A model generated the notes under the pieces. That model had not been told where the DNA came from. It was given only the letters and a program-made list of their open reading frames with translations, and ran no database searches. From assembly GCF_023657445.1 (NCBI RefSeq), contig NZ_JAGTWY010000001.1:3534001-3598000 (forward strand): DNA of 64,000 nt, given 5' to 3'. This document shows positions 51,753 through 61,838 of the stretch, piece after piece. The position numbers were made by a program, and so were the translations under genes. This DNA comes from Marinobacter sediminum (GTDB taxonomy: Bacteria > Pseudomonadota > Gammaproteobacteria > Pseudomonadales > Oleiphilaceae). Numbering within the stretch: the first letter of the stretch is position 1; each line of letters opens with the position of its first letter.

Positions 51753-52994
51753 ATGTCCAAACGACTCTTTCCCCTGATTATTCTTGCACTTGGTATTCTC
51801 GGCTTCCTGGCTCTGAAAATGACCCGGCCCGAACCGGCGGAAGTCAGTGCCACGGAACGCCGCTGGCGCGTTGAAGTGCAGACCATCGAACCTGACAACC
51901 ACACACCGGTGTTGCCTCTGTATGGCGAGGTGATGGCTCCGGAACAGGTCAATGTCACGGCGACACTGGCCGGTCGTATTGGGGCCCGCCCGGTCTCGGA
52001 GGGGGAGCGGGTGCAGGCGGGCGAGTTGCTGGTGGCGCTGGACGATGCGGACATCACACCGGTAGTGGCGCAGGCTGAAGCCCAGGTCGCGGACCTGCAG
52101 GCACAGCTCCGGTCTGAACAGGTACGCCATCGCAACGATCTGGCGGCGCTGAAAACAGAACAGTCAATCCGGAACAATGCCCGCCGTCAGTTGGAACGCA
52201 CCGAGTCCCTGGTAAAGCGCAATCTGGCGTCCCGGGAAGATCTGGAATCTGCTACCGATGCCTTGGCACGGTCAGAACTCACGGTCAGTATCCGTCAGCG
52301 CGCCATTGATGAACATCCGTCGCGGTTGCAAAGCCTGGAGGCGCGACTGGCCCAGGCTGAGGCCAGCCTGGAAACGACAAAAAGGGACGCGGAACGGGCC
52401 CGCGTAATCGCACCTTTTGACGGCGTGGTAACCGGCGTTCAGGTAGCCCCGGGCGATCAGGTGTCCCGCAATGAGCCCCTGCTTTCCCTATACCCCGAGA
52501 AGGGCCTTGAGCTCAGGGCCCGGGTGCCGGATCTGTTCAGAGCAGAGTTGGTGGCTGCTCTGGATCGGGGCGAACGCCTTTACGCCTTCAGCGAAAACCG
52601 TCAGCACCGGTTTGAGCTGTCCCGTTTTGCCGGCATCTCGGATCCGGCCGGCACGGAAGCAATCCTGACGCTTGATGGAGAGCCGGCCGGTTTGCGACCG
52701 GGCGGCCTGCTGCCAGTGAGTCTTGAGCGTCCCGAACGGTCGCAGACGGTCGCTATTCCTTTCAGTGCCCTGTATGGTGCTAACGCCGTTTACCTGATGG
52801 ACAACGATAACCGGATGGAGCGGGTGACGGTTGAACGCATCGGCGAGGCCAGGGCAGCCAACGGCGAACGTCAGCTGGTGGTCGCGGGTGAGGCACTTCA
52901 GCCTGGAACCCGGCTGATCACCACGCACCTGCCAAACGCCATGACTGGCCTGAAAGTGGAACTCGCGGCTGACGCCGGGGAGGCGAGCCAATGA
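51753..52994 (+). CDS. RND efflux periplasmic adaptor subunit (second system)
   Basis: Membrane fusion protein of 413 aa. It has an uncleaved N-terminal membrane anchor (LFPLIILALGILGFLAL), a lipoyl half (VTATLAGRIGARPVSEGERV), a long coiled-coil hairpin at about 100-215 (QAEAQVADLQAQLRSEQVRH, ARLAQAEASLETTKRDAERA), then VIAPFDGVVTGVQVAPGDQV and beta-barrel parts. The ATG at 51753 replaces a longer open frame. Its stop overlaps the pump gene by ATGA. It heads a continuous five-gene unit running to 60225. Confidence 0.92.
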   Translation: MSKRLFPLIILALGILGFLALKMTRPEPAEVSATERRWRVEVQTIEPDNHTPVLPLYGEVMAPEQVNVTATLAGRIGARPVSEGERVQAGELLVALDDADITPVVAQAEAQVADLQAQLRSEQVRHRNDLAALKTEQSIRNNARRQLERTESLVKRNLASREDLESATDALARSELTVSIRQRAIDEHPSRLQSLEARLAQAEASLETTKRDAERARVIAPFDGVVTGVQVAPGDQVSRNEPLLSLYPEKGLELRARVPDLFRAELVAALDRGERLYAFSENRQHRFELSRFAGISDPAGTEAILTLDGEPAGLRPGGLLPVSLERPERSQTVAIPFSALYGANAVYLMDNDNRMERVTVERIGEARAANGERQLVVAGEALQPGTRLITTHLPNAMTGLKVELAADAGEASQ

Positions 52995-55900
52995 GACGCA
53001 GAAAAGGCGTCATTGGTTTCTTTGTCCATCACCGGGTCGCGGCCAACCTGGTGATGCTGGTTATGCTGCTTGGCGGAGCACTGGCACTGACCCGGATGAA
53101 CATCCAGTTTTTCCCTACGTTTGCCCTCGACATAGTGAGCGTCCGGGTGGTTTGGAGCGGAGCGTCGGCCGAGGATGTTGAGCAGGGTGTTACCGATCCT
53201 CTTGAGCAACGGCTGCGCAGTGTCGATGGCCTCAAGAAAATGACCTCCACCTCAGCCCAGGGTATTTCGTCCATCACTCTGGAGTTTCAGGAGGGCACCA
53301 ATCCGATTCAGGCACTGGATGATGTCCGGCAACAGGTGGACGAGTTCACCAATCTTCCTGGAGACGCCGAAGAGCCCCAGGTTACCCGCGTGGAACGCTA
53401 TGAACCGGTCGCCAGATTGCTGGTGTTCGGAGCTGTGGATCGCAGCGAACTCAGGGAACTGGCCTACCGCTTCGAGGACGAGCTGCTTGAGCGGGGCATC
53501 GACCGGGTGTCCATCCGTGGTTTGCCGGAGCAGCAGGTCAGTATTGATGTACCAGTGGAGCGCCTGGAAACCCTCGGCTTGTCGCTGGAGCAGATTGCTG
53601 ACCGGGTTGCTTCCATCTCCCGGGATCTGCCGGCAGGGATGATGGCCCAGCAGGACGCGACCCGGGAACTGCGGGCTGTGGAACAGCGCCGGAGTCCCCA
53701 GGCCTTTGAAAACATTCCGGTGCTCAGTGGTAACCGGGTCCAGCTGCGGCTGGGCGATATAGCCATCATTCGACAGGAGGCCCGTGAGAGTCAGGTTACC
53801 CTGACCCGGGATGGTTTACCGGCGGTAGAGCTGCAGTTACAGCGAGCGGAAAACGGTAACTCTCTGGCTGCGGCAGAAGTCCTGTCGTCCTGGCTCGCGG
53901 ATACCCGCCCAACCCTGCCACCCTCAATGCAGCTGGAGGTGTACGATGAAACCTGGCAGCTGCTGAATGATCGTATTTCGCTACTGGTGACCAACGGCCT
54001 GGGAGGTCTGGTGCTGGTGGTTTGCCTGCTATACCTGTTCCTGCCCGGACGTGTTGCTTTGTGGGTGGCTATCGGCATCCCCACGGCCTTCCTGGCGTCC
54101 ATGGCGGTGCTGTGGGGTATCGGTGGCTCCATCAACATGATTTCCCTGTTTGCGCTGATCATGGCTCTGGGGGTGATCGTCGACGACGCTATTGTGGTGG
54201 GTGAGGATGCCGACGCCCACGCCCGGCTGGGTGAGGAATCCATATACGCCTCGGAGGGTGCGGCCAAACGCATGGTATGGCCTGTTCTGGCCTCTTCGCT
54301 GACCACGGTTGCCGCGTTCATGCCACTGCTGGTGGTTGGTGGCATCATCGGGAATATTCTGGGTGACATTCCCACAGTGATGATCTGCGTGCTGGTGGCG
54401 TCACTGCTGGAGTGTTTTATTGTGCTGCCCGCCCATCTGCGCCATGCCTTTGTGCCTCGCGGTAAAAAACAGAACAATCCGGACGTGCCGGCGAAAAAAC
54501 AAAACCCGGTCGGGCGTTTGCGCAAGGGCTTTGAGCAGCGTTTTGACCGCTTTAGGGAAGGCTCGTTCCGCCGCTTTTCAATGCTTAGCCTCAATCATCG
54601 GGGAGTCACCGTGGCCGCTGCGGTTGCCCTTGCGTTGCTGGCTGTGGGGCTGCTGGCCGGAGGCCGCCTTGGTTTCAACTTTTTCCCGACGCCGGAACCC
54701 TCCGTATTCTATGCCAATGCGAGCTTTGTGGCAGGAACCGATCGGCGCACGGTCAACGGCTTTCTGGGGGAAATGCAGCGAACCCTCAACGACACGGAAG
54801 CTGCGCTTGGAGGCGACCTGATCCTGCATGCGGTGACCACCCGGGGCGCAACACTGGGTGCAGGGGGTAGCTCCCGCTCCGGTGACGAGATGGGTTCGAT
54901 GATGATTGAGCTTGTTCCGTCCGATCGGCGGTCCGTGCGTAATCCTGAATTTATCAGCGAATGGCGCGACCGGCTCACGCTGCCGGCCGGGCTGGATAAC
55001 CTGAGCATCTCCGAACGGCAGTCCGGCCCGCCGGGACGTGATGTCAATGTGCGACTGACCGGCGATGATGCCGAAAATCTCAAGCGCGCCGCTGATGAGC
55101 TTACCCAGGCACTGGCGACGTTGCCCGGGGTGCTGGATGTGGCAGACGATATGCCCTGGGGCCGGGAGCAGCTGATCTATCAGGTCAGCGCTTCTGGTGA
55201 GGTGCTTGGCCTGACCACGTCGGACCTTGGGCGGCAGTTGCGGGCGGCCTTTGACGGTCGTATTGCCCAGATCTATCAGGATGGCCGGGATGAAGTCGAG
55301 GTGCGGGTGCAGTTGCCCCAGGCCCAACGGGAGCGCCTGTCCACGCTGTCCCAGATGACTGTACGGGTGCCGGATGGCCGCTTTGTTCCGCTCAGCCAGG
55401 TCATGAATCTTGACCATCGGCAGGGGTTCCAGGCCCTGCGCCACGCCGATGGCAAACTGTCGGTAGAAGTGACGTCAGGGCTCAATACCAGCGTTAGCAC
55501 CACCGATCAGATCCTGGCCAGCCTGCAAACAGAAGCCCTGCCGGACATCGCCAGCCGGTTTAATGTGCGTTACAGCTTTGAGGGCCGGGCCGCGGACCAG
55601 CGGGAAACCATGAACGACATGAAGACCGGCCTGATGATCGGCCTTGGCCTTATGTATGTCGTGCTGACTTGGGTGTTCGCATCCTGGAGCCTGCCTTTGA
55701 TTGTCATGGCCATTATTCCTTTTGCTCTGGTCGGGGCGCTGCTGGGGCACTGGTTGATGGGGCTTCAGTTGACCATTCTGTCGCTGTTTGGCCTGTTCGG
55801 TTTGTCGGGGATTGTGGTCAATAACGCGATCATCCTCGTAGCATTCTATAACCAGCAACGGCGAAAGGGGCTCGGCATTACCGAAGCGCTGAATGAAGCC

Positions 55901-56155
55901 GCGGTGCAGCGGGTCCGGGCGGTTCTGCTGACATCTCTGACCACCATTGGTGGCCTGTTGCCGTTGCTCTTCGAGACCTCGTTACAGGCCCAGTTCCTGA
56001 TTCCCATGGCGACGTCGATCGCATTCGGTCTGGGGTTGTCGACATTGCTCGTTTTGCTGGTGATTCCAGCGTTGTTGTCGTGGCTGGAAAATTTCCGGGA
56101 ATGGTGGGCCGGGCGCCAGGGCAAGACCGCATCGCTTCTGGGTGCTGAGGAATGA
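52991..56155 (+). CDS. RND efflux pump inner-membrane transporter (second system)
   Basis: RND transporter of 1054 aa with 12 membrane segments. The proton-relay Asp pair is in MALGVIVDDAIVVGEDADAH. Typical features are HRVAANLVMLVMLLGGALAL at the first segment, TDPLEQRLRSVDGLKKMTS in the first periplasmic loop, and LFGLSGIVVNNAIILVAF in the C-terminal half. It differs clearly from the first pump, so the two are not a recent duplication. Coupled to the adaptor by ATGA. The ABC transporter ATPase starts 14 bp after it. Substrate unknown. Confidence 0.93.
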   Translation: MRRRKGVIGFFVHHRVAANLVMLVMLLGGALALTRMNIQFFPTFALDIVSVRVVWSGASAEDVEQGVTDPLEQRLRSVDGLKKMTSTSAQGISSITLEFQEGTNPIQALDDVRQQVDEFTNLPGDAEEPQVTRVERYEPVARLLVFGAVDRSELRELAYRFEDELLERGIDRVSIRGLPEQQVSIDVPVERLETLGLSLEQIADRVASISRDLPAGMMAQQDATRELRAVEQRRSPQAFENIPVLSGNRVQLRLGDIAIIRQEARESQVTLTRDGLPAVELQLQRAENGNSLAAAEVLSSWLADTRPTLPPSMQLEVYDETWQLLNDRISLLVTNGLGGLVLVVCLLYLFLPGRVALWVAIGIPTAFLASMAVLWGIGGSINMISLFALIMALGVIVDDAIVVGEDADAHARLGEESIYASEGAAKRMVWPVLASSLTTVAAFMPLLVVGGIIGNILGDIPTVMICVLVASLLECFIVLPAHLRHAFVPRGKKQNNPDVPAKKQNPVGRLRKGFEQRFDRFREGSFRRFSMLSLNHRGVTVAAAVALALLAVGLLAGGRLGFNFFPTPEPSVFYANASFVAGTDRRTVNGFLGEMQRTLNDTEAALGGDLILHAVTTRGATLGAGGSSRSGDEMGSMMIELVPSDRRSVRNPEFISEWRDRLTLPAGLDNLSISERQSGPPGRDVNVRLTGDDAENLKRAADELTQALATLPGVLDVADDMPWGREQLIYQVSASGEVLGLTTSDLGRQLRAAFDGRIAQIYQDGRDEVEVRVQLPQAQRERLSTLSQMTVRVPDGRFVPLSQVMNLDHRQGFQALRHADGKLSVEVTSGLNTSVSTTDQILASLQTEALPDIASRFNVRYSFEGRAADQRETMNDMKTGLMIGLGLMYVVLTWVFASWSLPLIVMAIIPFALVGALLGHWLMGLQLTILSLFGLFGLSGIVVNNAIILVAFYNQQRRKGLGITEALNEAAVQRVRAVLLTSLTTIGGLLPLLFETSLQAQFLIPMATSIAFGLGLSTLLVLLVIPALLSWLENFREWWAGRQGKTASLLGAEE

Positions 56156-56169
56156 TTACGGGATAAGGC

Positions 56170-56853
56170 ATGAAAGACGCGCTATTAGGCGTTCACGGGT
56201 TGAGCAAGAACTTCTACAGTGGTGCCGAGCAGATTCCGGTGTTATCGGATATCTCTCTGGCACTGGCCCGTGGCGAGTCGCTGGCGCTGATGGGCCGCTC
56301 GGGCTCTGGGAAAAGTACGCTCCTGAATCTGTTATGTGGGCTGGAGCAACCGGATGCCGGGATGATCTCGATTCTCGGCAACACCTTTGATAGCCGTCAG
56401 GCGATGGACGGCCGTTCCCGGGAACGGCGCTGGTCCGATCTGCGCAGACAACAGATTGGCGTTGTATTCCAGGAAGCTAACCTGATGCCCGCGATGTCGT
56501 TGCTGGACAACGTCCGCCTGAGGGCAAAGCTGGCGGGGCAGGACGAGTCGGGTTGTACCAGCTGGCTGGACCGTCTGGGCATCGGCAGTCTTGCCGGTCG
56601 GTACCCGGACCAGGTTTCCGGGGGGCAGCGCCAGCGTGCCGCTCTGGCCATGGTGTTTGCCATGAAGCCCGCCCTGATCCTTGCCGATGAACCCACCGGC
56701 AGTCTTGACCGGCTGACCGCTGATGAAGTCGCCAAAGAATTATTCCGGCTTCAGTCCGATAGTGGTTGCGCCCTGATTCTGGCGACGCACGACGGCGAAC
56801 TGGCAGCAAGGTGCGGCCAACGGCTGGATCTTGCGCACAGGGTCTCGGTTTAG
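56170..56853 (+). CDS. ABC transporter ATPase (AttE/LolD-like)
   Basis: ATPase of 227 aa, of the MacB/LolD/FtsE-like group that serves FtsX-type permeases. Walker A is [11 protein letters not shown], the Q-loop [11 protein letters not shown], the signature [10 protein letters not shown], Walker [13 protein letters not shown], and the switch His is in ATHDGEL. It directly precedes a FtsX-type permease and an AttH-like lipoprotein, an arrangement like attEFGH of Agrobacterium. It is in one unit with the RND genes upstream. Confidence 0.92.
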   Translation: MKDALLGVHGLSKNFYSGAEQIPVLSDISLALARGESLALMGRSGSGKSTLLNLLCGLEQPDAGMISILGNTFDSRQAMDGRSRERRWSDLRRQQIGVVFQEANLMPAMSLLDNVRLRAKLAGQDESGCTSWLDRLGIGSLAGRYPDQVSGGQRQRAALAMVFAMKPALILADEPTGSLDRLTADEVAKELFRLQSDSGCALILATHDGELAARCGQRLDLAHRVSV

Positions 56854-56860
56854 GCCCAAC

Positions 56861-59146
56861 ATGATCCTGTTACCCGCTCTGTTCAGTCATTACCGCCGTC
56901 ATCCCCTGCAACTGGTGGCGCTTGCCGTGATGATTGTGGTCGCGACAATGCTGTGGACCGGAGTCAGCCACCTGACCGACCAGGCGAGGGCCAGTCTCGG
57001 TCAAAGTGAGCGGGCCGTTGAGGAACGCAGGCAGGTTGAGCGTACAGACGGCCAAGAAGTCACCGTGCAGGATTTTGTCACGCTTCGGCGGGCCGGAACC
57101 TGTGTCATGCCCTGGCTTGAGGTGGTTCGACCGGCGCCGGCGGGGCGCATGATCGGAATTGACCCGCTGGCGGCAGCCTGTTTCCAGGATGGCAGTGATG
57201 GAGTGGAGCGCTGGAACCAGCCTCTGGATGGCAAACCATTCCTGGACATAAGTGAGGCGGCAGCCATGGCCGGTTCCGCCGATGGTGTCCGCTCCGAGCT
57301 GTCCTTGCTGGTACCGGACCGGTCCGATCCTTCCTTATTTCCCCCCGGATATCGCGAAACAGCATTCTCCCTGGGGCCGGACACCGGAGAACTGGGCGAT
57401 AGCTTCCTGCTCAATCTTGATGCCCTGGGATTTCTGGTCTTGCTGATTACCGCACTGCTGTTGCGCAGCGTTTATCATCTGGGGATAGCCCAGCGGCGCG
57501 ATAGCTTCGTGTTGCTCCAGCGGTTTGGGGTGCAGCGGTCAATGTTAAACCGCATGCTGGTGCTGGAAATTGTCCTGCTTGCACTCGTCTGTATCGTGCC
57601 CGGTGTCTGGCTGGGCCGGTTGCTGGCCGGGACTGTGGGTGGTGGCTTCGGTCAGGCCCTGGAAGGCCTTTTTGATATCCCGCTCTATGCGGGGCAGGGT
57701 GAAACCTGGCTGATCCCGGTTCTGACGATGATGGCGGTGGTGGTCTCGGTCTGTCTTGCCGATGTTCTCAAGCTGCCGGGACAGGCACTGCTGCATCCTT
57801 CGCCCCGCCGGATTCGTATGCTGGCACTGGCGGTTCTTGTTGCTGGACTGGTTCTTGCGCTCCTTGCCAGCTCACTGGCCACTGTCTTCCTCGCGGTCGC
57901 GCTGGTTTTTGCGGGTGCCGGTATCCTGGCACCAAAAGCGATTGCCGGTGTGGCGCGCTGGCAGGCCGGGCGCCAGCAGGAACCTCTGAAACGCTGGCAT
58001 TATTCGGAGCTTGGCGTCCTCGCGCGCCGACTTGTGTTGCCATTGGTGGCACTACAGTTCGCCCTGGCAATGGTGCTGGCGGTGCAGGCTCTGGTGACTG
58101 TCTTTGAAGCAACTTTTGATCAGTGGCTCTCCCAGCGTCTGGCGGCGGACTATTTCATTGAAGTGCCTGCTGGTGCTGACAACCGGCCTGCTGTCGAATG
58201 GCTTCAGGCCAGCCAGGTACTTTCGGAGACTGGCCAGTGGCATCGGGTGGTCCGTGGTGAGGCCCGCCTCGTGGCTGAATCCGGTGAGCCAGAACAAACA
58301 GTGGATATGTTTGCAGTTGCGCCGGTGAGCCCAATGCTCAGGCGGTGGACCCTGCAGAGTGCTGCCGAAAAAGCCTGGCCAGAATTCAGAGCCGGGCAGG
58401 GGCTCATGGTGAATGAACAGCTGGCTCGCCGGCATGCCTTCGCCGTTGGCGACACCCTGTCGGTGGTTGTCGCCGGTGAGCCGCTGTCTCTGCCGGTTCT
58501 GGGCGTCTATCCCGATTACGGTCGTCCGGCGGGCGAAGTGTTGCTTAACGCAGAGCAATTGCCGGATTCGTTCGTGCCATCCTTTGAAAGCTTTTCCATC
58601 AGTCCGGGCAGGGCCAGCATGGCGGAAGTCACTGCGGGCCTTAAGCAGGTCTGGAACGTGGAGCATCTAACGGTGCGTGACAACCAGCGGGTCCGTGCAC
58701 TGGCTGACGCGGTGTTTGACCAGACCTTCCTGCTGACCCGGGCCATGACCTTCGTCACGTTGGTCCTGGCGGCCATCGCACTGCTTATCATGGGCTGGGT
58801 GTTCTTCTCGACCCGGGTCTGGTACTTCCAGCTGTTGGCGGTATGGGGGATGCGGCGAAGGGAGCTGGCGGGTCAGCTGGTGCGGCTGTCTGTTACTTTG
58901 ACCGTCGGTATTGCCGTGCTGGCGTTACCCCTGGGGGTCTGGCTGACATGGGTTCTTGTGCATCGCATCAACCCGCTGGCCTTTGGCTGGTCCCTGCCGA
59001 TGGCCGTGTATCCTGAATTCTGGCTGGAACTGGGTATGCTCAGCCTGATAGTCGGCCTGAGTATTGCTGGCTTGATGCGTCGTCAGCTTCGAAGGCCTGC
59101 ATCGATGCCAACGTCTGCCAGTGGCCAGACCGGAGGTGAACGATGA
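56861..59146 (+). CDS. FtsX-type ABC transporter permease (AttF/AttG-like)
   Basis: Permease of 761 aa. It has a first membrane segment at about 18-36, a large periplasmic domain to about 190, three membrane segments (about 195-320), more segments at about 325-375 and 395-420, a second periplasmic domain, and three final segments (RAMTFVTLVLAAIALLIMGW; LTVGIAVLALPLGVWLTWV). This duplicated FtsX layout is typical of permeases that move lipids or lipoproteins. Start 56861 is used; 10 upstream codons overlap the ATPase gene. Its stop overlaps the next gene by ATGA. Confidence 0.9.
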   Translation: MILLPALFSHYRRHPLQLVALAVMIVVATMLWTGVSHLTDQARASLGQSERAVEERRQVERTDGQEVTVQDFVTLRRAGTCVMPWLEVVRPAPAGRMIGIDPLAAACFQDGSDGVERWNQPLDGKPFLDISEAAAMAGSADGVRSELSLLVPDRSDPSLFPPGYRETAFSLGPDTGELGDSFLLNLDALGFLVLLITALLLRSVYHLGIAQRRDSFVLLQRFGVQRSMLNRMLVLEIVLLALVCIVPGVWLGRLLAGTVGGGFGQALEGLFDIPLYAGQGETWLIPVLTMMAVVVSVCLADVLKLPGQALLHPSPRRIRMLALAVLVAGLVLALLASSLATVFLAVALVFAGAGILAPKAIAGVARWQAGRQQEPLKRWHYSELGVLARRLVLPLVALQFALAMVLAVQALVTVFEATFDQWLSQRLAADYFIEVPAGADNRPAVEWLQASQVLSETGQWHRVVRGEARLVAESGEPEQTVDMFAVAPVSPMLRRWTLQSAAEKAWPEFRAGQGLMVNEQLARRHAFAVGDTLSVVVAGEPLSLPVLGVYPDYGRPAGEVLLNAEQLPDSFVPSFESFSISPGRASMAEVTAGLKQVWNVEHLTVRDNQRVRALADAVFDQTFLLTRAMTFVTLVLAAIALLIMGWVFFSTRVWYFQLLAVWGMRRRELAGQLVRLSVTLTVGIAVLALPLGVWLTWVLVHRINPLAFGWSLPMAVYPEFWLELGMLSLIVGLSIAGLMRRQLRRPASMPTSASGQTGGER

Positions 59147-60225
59147 GACCGCTGGGGTTGTTGCTGGTGTTTCTTGTGGTTGTTGCCGGATGCTCCGGAG
59201 AGTCGGAAGATGCCGGGTTTGCCGGTCTGGCCAGTCCAGGAAAGACCGGGCAACAGCTAGCCTTTCTGCAGCCTGGTCCGGGCGATCGAGTGCACCTCCC
59301 GGAGGACCTTGGCCCCCATCCCCGTCATCGGATCGAGTGGTGGTACCTGACTGCCAACCTTGAGACCTCCGATGGCCGCCCTCTGGGAGTACAGTGGACA
59401 CAGTTCCGGCAGGCGATTCAGCCCAGAGCGGTGAGCGAGGTTCCGCCTCTCCCTTCACAGTGGCCGCTTCAGGCCGCGTGGATGGCCCATGCCGCTATCA
59501 GTCTGGATGGCCAACACCGGTTTGCCGAGAAACTGGCCCGGGGCGATGTTGGTCATGCCGGCGCCGTTGCGGAGCCGTTGCACGTGTGGCTGGACAACTG
59601 GCAGCTCCGGCAGCAGGACGCCGGCAGCTGGCGTCTGCGGGTCGAATCGTCCGACTGGTCTTATGACCTGCTGCTGCATATCAATGGCGACCCTGTAGCC
59701 CATGGTGACCACGGTTTTAGTGCCAAATCCGCCAGTGGTGAAGGCTCGATGTATTTCAGCCTGGTGGATATTGCCATTGAGGGAACGGTAACCATGCGCG
59801 GTGAGGCAGTAGCGGTGAAGGGCCGGGGCTGGTTTGACCGGGAATGGAGTAGCCAGTTTCTTAAAGCTGGCCAGCAGGGCTGGGACTGGTTTGCACTGCA
59901 CCTGGATTCCGGCGACAAGCTTATGGCGTTCCAGTTGCGGAATAAAGGCGATGTCTTTCAATCGGGAACCTGGATTCCCGCAAGCGGCCCCCCAAAAATG
60001 CTGAATGCCAGTGACTTGACGCTGACGCCCCTGGCATTTAGCGGCAAGACACCAACGGGTTGGCGGCTTCAGTTACCGGACTATCAGGTTGATATCAACG
60101 TGGCGGCGCCCGCAGGCAACTACCGGAATAGCGGGTTGTATGCTTATTGGGAAAGCCCGGTCAGCGTTTCAGGCAGTCATTCAGGAGAGGGCTATATGGA
60201 GCTGACCGGCTACGATGACGACTAG
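59143..60225 (+). CDS. AttH/CrtC-like lipocalin-fold lipoprotein
   Basis: Lipoprotein of 360 aa with a signal peptide and lipobox (LVVVAGCSGE, Cys at residue 17). The body is the AttH / carotenoid 1,2-hydratase (CrtC) fold: HPRHRIEWWYLTANLETSDG, GVQWTQFRQA, AWMAHAAISLDGQHRF, VKGRGWFDREWSSQFL and GWDWFALHLDSGDKLMAFQL are hallmarks. The true role of AttH proteins is not settled; they accompany AttEFG-type ABC systems, as here. The gene overlaps the permease by ATGA and ends 7 bp before the convergent Anbu gene. Confidence 0.9.
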   Translation: MRPLGLLLVFLVVVAGCSGESEDAGFAGLASPGKTGQQLAFLQPGPGDRVHLPEDLGPHPRHRIEWWYLTANLETSDGRPLGVQWTQFRQAIQPRAVSEVPPLPSQWPLQAAWMAHAAISLDGQHRFAEKLARGDVGHAGAVAEPLHVWLDNWQLRQQDAGSWRLRVESSDWSYDLLLHINGDPVAHGDHGFSAKSASGEGSMYFSLVDIAIEGTVTMRGEAVAVKGRGWFDREWSSQFLKAGQQGWDWFALHLDSGDKLMAFQLRNKGDVFQSGTWIPASGPPKMLNASDLTLTPLAFSGKTPTGWRLQLPDYQVDINVAAPAGNYRNSGLYAYWESPVSVSGSHSGEGYMELTGYDDD

Positions 60226-60231
60226 GCTGTT

Positions 60232-60957
60232 TCAACCCAGCCCCGGCGGCTGGAGACCGGTAAACAGCTCCTGGATACCCTGGTGCCATTGTTGTCTCAG
60301 TGTGTGGAAATAGTCGCAGTGCTCTTCCACACGATCGGTAAAGCAGGGCTTGAGGCCATCCTTCCGATAGATCGCCACGTCCAGAGGCATGCCGACGGAC
60401 AGATTGCTTTTCATCGTAGAGTCGAAGGAAATCAGCGCACACTGGTAAGCCCGTTCCAGGGGTGTCCGGTAGTTCACTATGCGGTCGATAATCGGCTTGC
60501 CGTATTTCGACTCGCCGATTTGGAAATACGGCGTTTCTTCTGTTGCTTCGATGAAGTTACCTTCCGGGTAGATGTTGAACAGGCGGTGTTCCTCGCCCTT
60601 GATCTGACCTCCGAGAATCATGGAGCAACTGAAATCGACCTTGTTGAGCTTGCCATCCGGATTGTCCCGTTTAATGACCTCTCGCATCGTCTGGCCAACG
60701 ATTTCTGCGGTTTCGAACATGGACGTCGTATTCAAAAGATTAGCGATATCGGTGCCTGCCCGTCGCTCAAGCAGACTGATGATGCTCTGGCTGGTGGCCA
60801 GATTGCCTGCAGATAACAGCACCAGTTCACGCTCTCCGGGCTGCTCGAAGACATGCATTTTCCGAAATGTGGAAATCTGGTCAAAACCGGCGTTAGTCCG
60901 GGAATCCGATGCGAACACCAGCCCGTCGGCAAGTCGCATCGCTACGCAATAAGTCAT
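60232..60957 (-). CDS. Anbu, proteasome-type peptidase
   Basis: Bacterial proteasome homologue Anbu, 241 aa. The N-terminal nucleophile is Thr2 after the initiator Met (MTYCVAMRLADGLVFASDSR); Asp18 and Lys33 sit at the positions of the proteasome catalytic set. FNIYPEGNFIEATEETPYFQ and SKYGKPIIDRI are further family blocks. Anbu forms open-ring or helical assemblies, and clear proteolytic activity has been hard to show. An aggaggg site precedes the ATG. The three upstream genes on the same strand are its conserved partners. Confidence 0.93.
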   Translation of the reverse strand: MTYCVAMRLADGLVFASDSRTNAGFDQISTFRKMHVFEQPGERELVLLSAGNLATSQSIISLLERRAGTDIANLLNTTSMFETAEIVGQTMREVIKRDNPDGKLNKVDFSCSMILGGQIKGEEHRLFNIYPEGNFIEATEETPYFQIGESKYGKPIIDRIVNYRTPLERAYQCALISFDSTMKSNLSVGMPLDVAIYRKDGLKPCFTDRVEEHCDYFHTLRQQWHQGIQELFTGLQPPGLG

Positions 60958-61052
60958 GAAGCCCTCCTGATAAGGCTTTTGAAAACGAGCGTAGTCTAAT
61001 CATAACTCCCGGTCGGGTGTGAGGGTTTATTGACGCATTTCCATGATTTTTG

Positions 61053-61838
61053 TTACTGAGTGCCCGTGGCCTCCGTTACCCACGCCCGAGTTTCCATATG
61101 CTCCATGCCGCCACCGCTGCGCACGCCCCGGACGGGTGCCGCATCCCGGTAATCCAGGCCTACGGCCAGCTTTATATGGCTCTCTGCCACATTCAGGGTG
61201 TTGACCACATCAAATGTGTGCCAGTTGCTGCCTATCCAGGCTTCGGCCCAGGCGTGAGTGGCGACATGGTCATCGCTGGTGGAATGAATATAGCCGCTGA
61301 CATAGCGGGCCGGCACGCCAATGTGGCGGCAGCAGGCAATGAAAATATGGGTGTGGTCCTGGCATACTCCGGCGCCGAGTTTGAAGGCTTCGCTGGCGGT
61401 ATTGGTGACTGTGGTGGCACCCGGCATAAAGGCAATGTGCTCACGAAGGTGCTTCATCAGGCGCACCAGGCTTCGCTTGTTGCACGAGTACTGACTGGCG
61501 AACTTCTTGAGGGCTTTGTCCGTCTCGGTCAGCGGCGTGTGCCGCAGAAACACCTGGGGCGGGAAGGGTGAGTCGTCACGGGTCAGCGGTTTACCGGTCA
61601 GGTCCACCACGCCTTCCGCCGTCAAAACAATTTCCGGGACAGCGTTATCGAGTGTCATCACGGTCACCGGGTTGCCGAAACCGTCCATCATCTGGCTGGT
61701 TTCGCCCGGCGTGCTTAGCTTCCAGTCATGAATACGCTGCTGGGGCGTGTTCCGCGGCGTCAGCCGGATGTACTGAATGCTGTTCTGAACCGGGGTTTCG
61801 TAGGTATACCGTGTCTGATGATGAATGTTGAGTCTCAT
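61053..61838 (-). CDS. Transglutaminase-like peptidase of the Anbu cluster
   Basis: Transglutaminase-fold Cys peptidase of 261 aa. An N-terminal domain (residues 1-80, HHQTRYTYETPVQNSIQYIR) is followed by the core with catalytic Cys in FKLGAGVCQDHTHIF, His in DHVATHAWAEAWIG and Asp in WHTFDVVN. The ATG at 61838 is chosen because it overlaps the alpha-E stop (ATGA); a GTG three codons upstream is possible. It probably cuts or forms amide bonds in the peptide made by the ATP-grasp partner. Confidence 0.92.
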   Translation of the reverse strand: MRLNIHHQTRYTYETPVQNSIQYIRLTPRNTPQQRIHDWKLSTPGETSQMMDGFGNPVTVMTLDNAVPEIVLTAEGVVDLTGKPLTRDDSPFPPQVFLRHTPLTETDKALKKFASQYSCNKRSLVRLMKHLREHIAFMPGATTVTNTASEAFKLGAGVCQDHTHIFIACCRHIGVPARYVSGYIHSTSDDHVATHAWAEAWIGSNWHTFDVVNTLNVAESHIKLAVGLDYRDAAPVRGVRSGGGMEHMETRAWVTEATGTQ

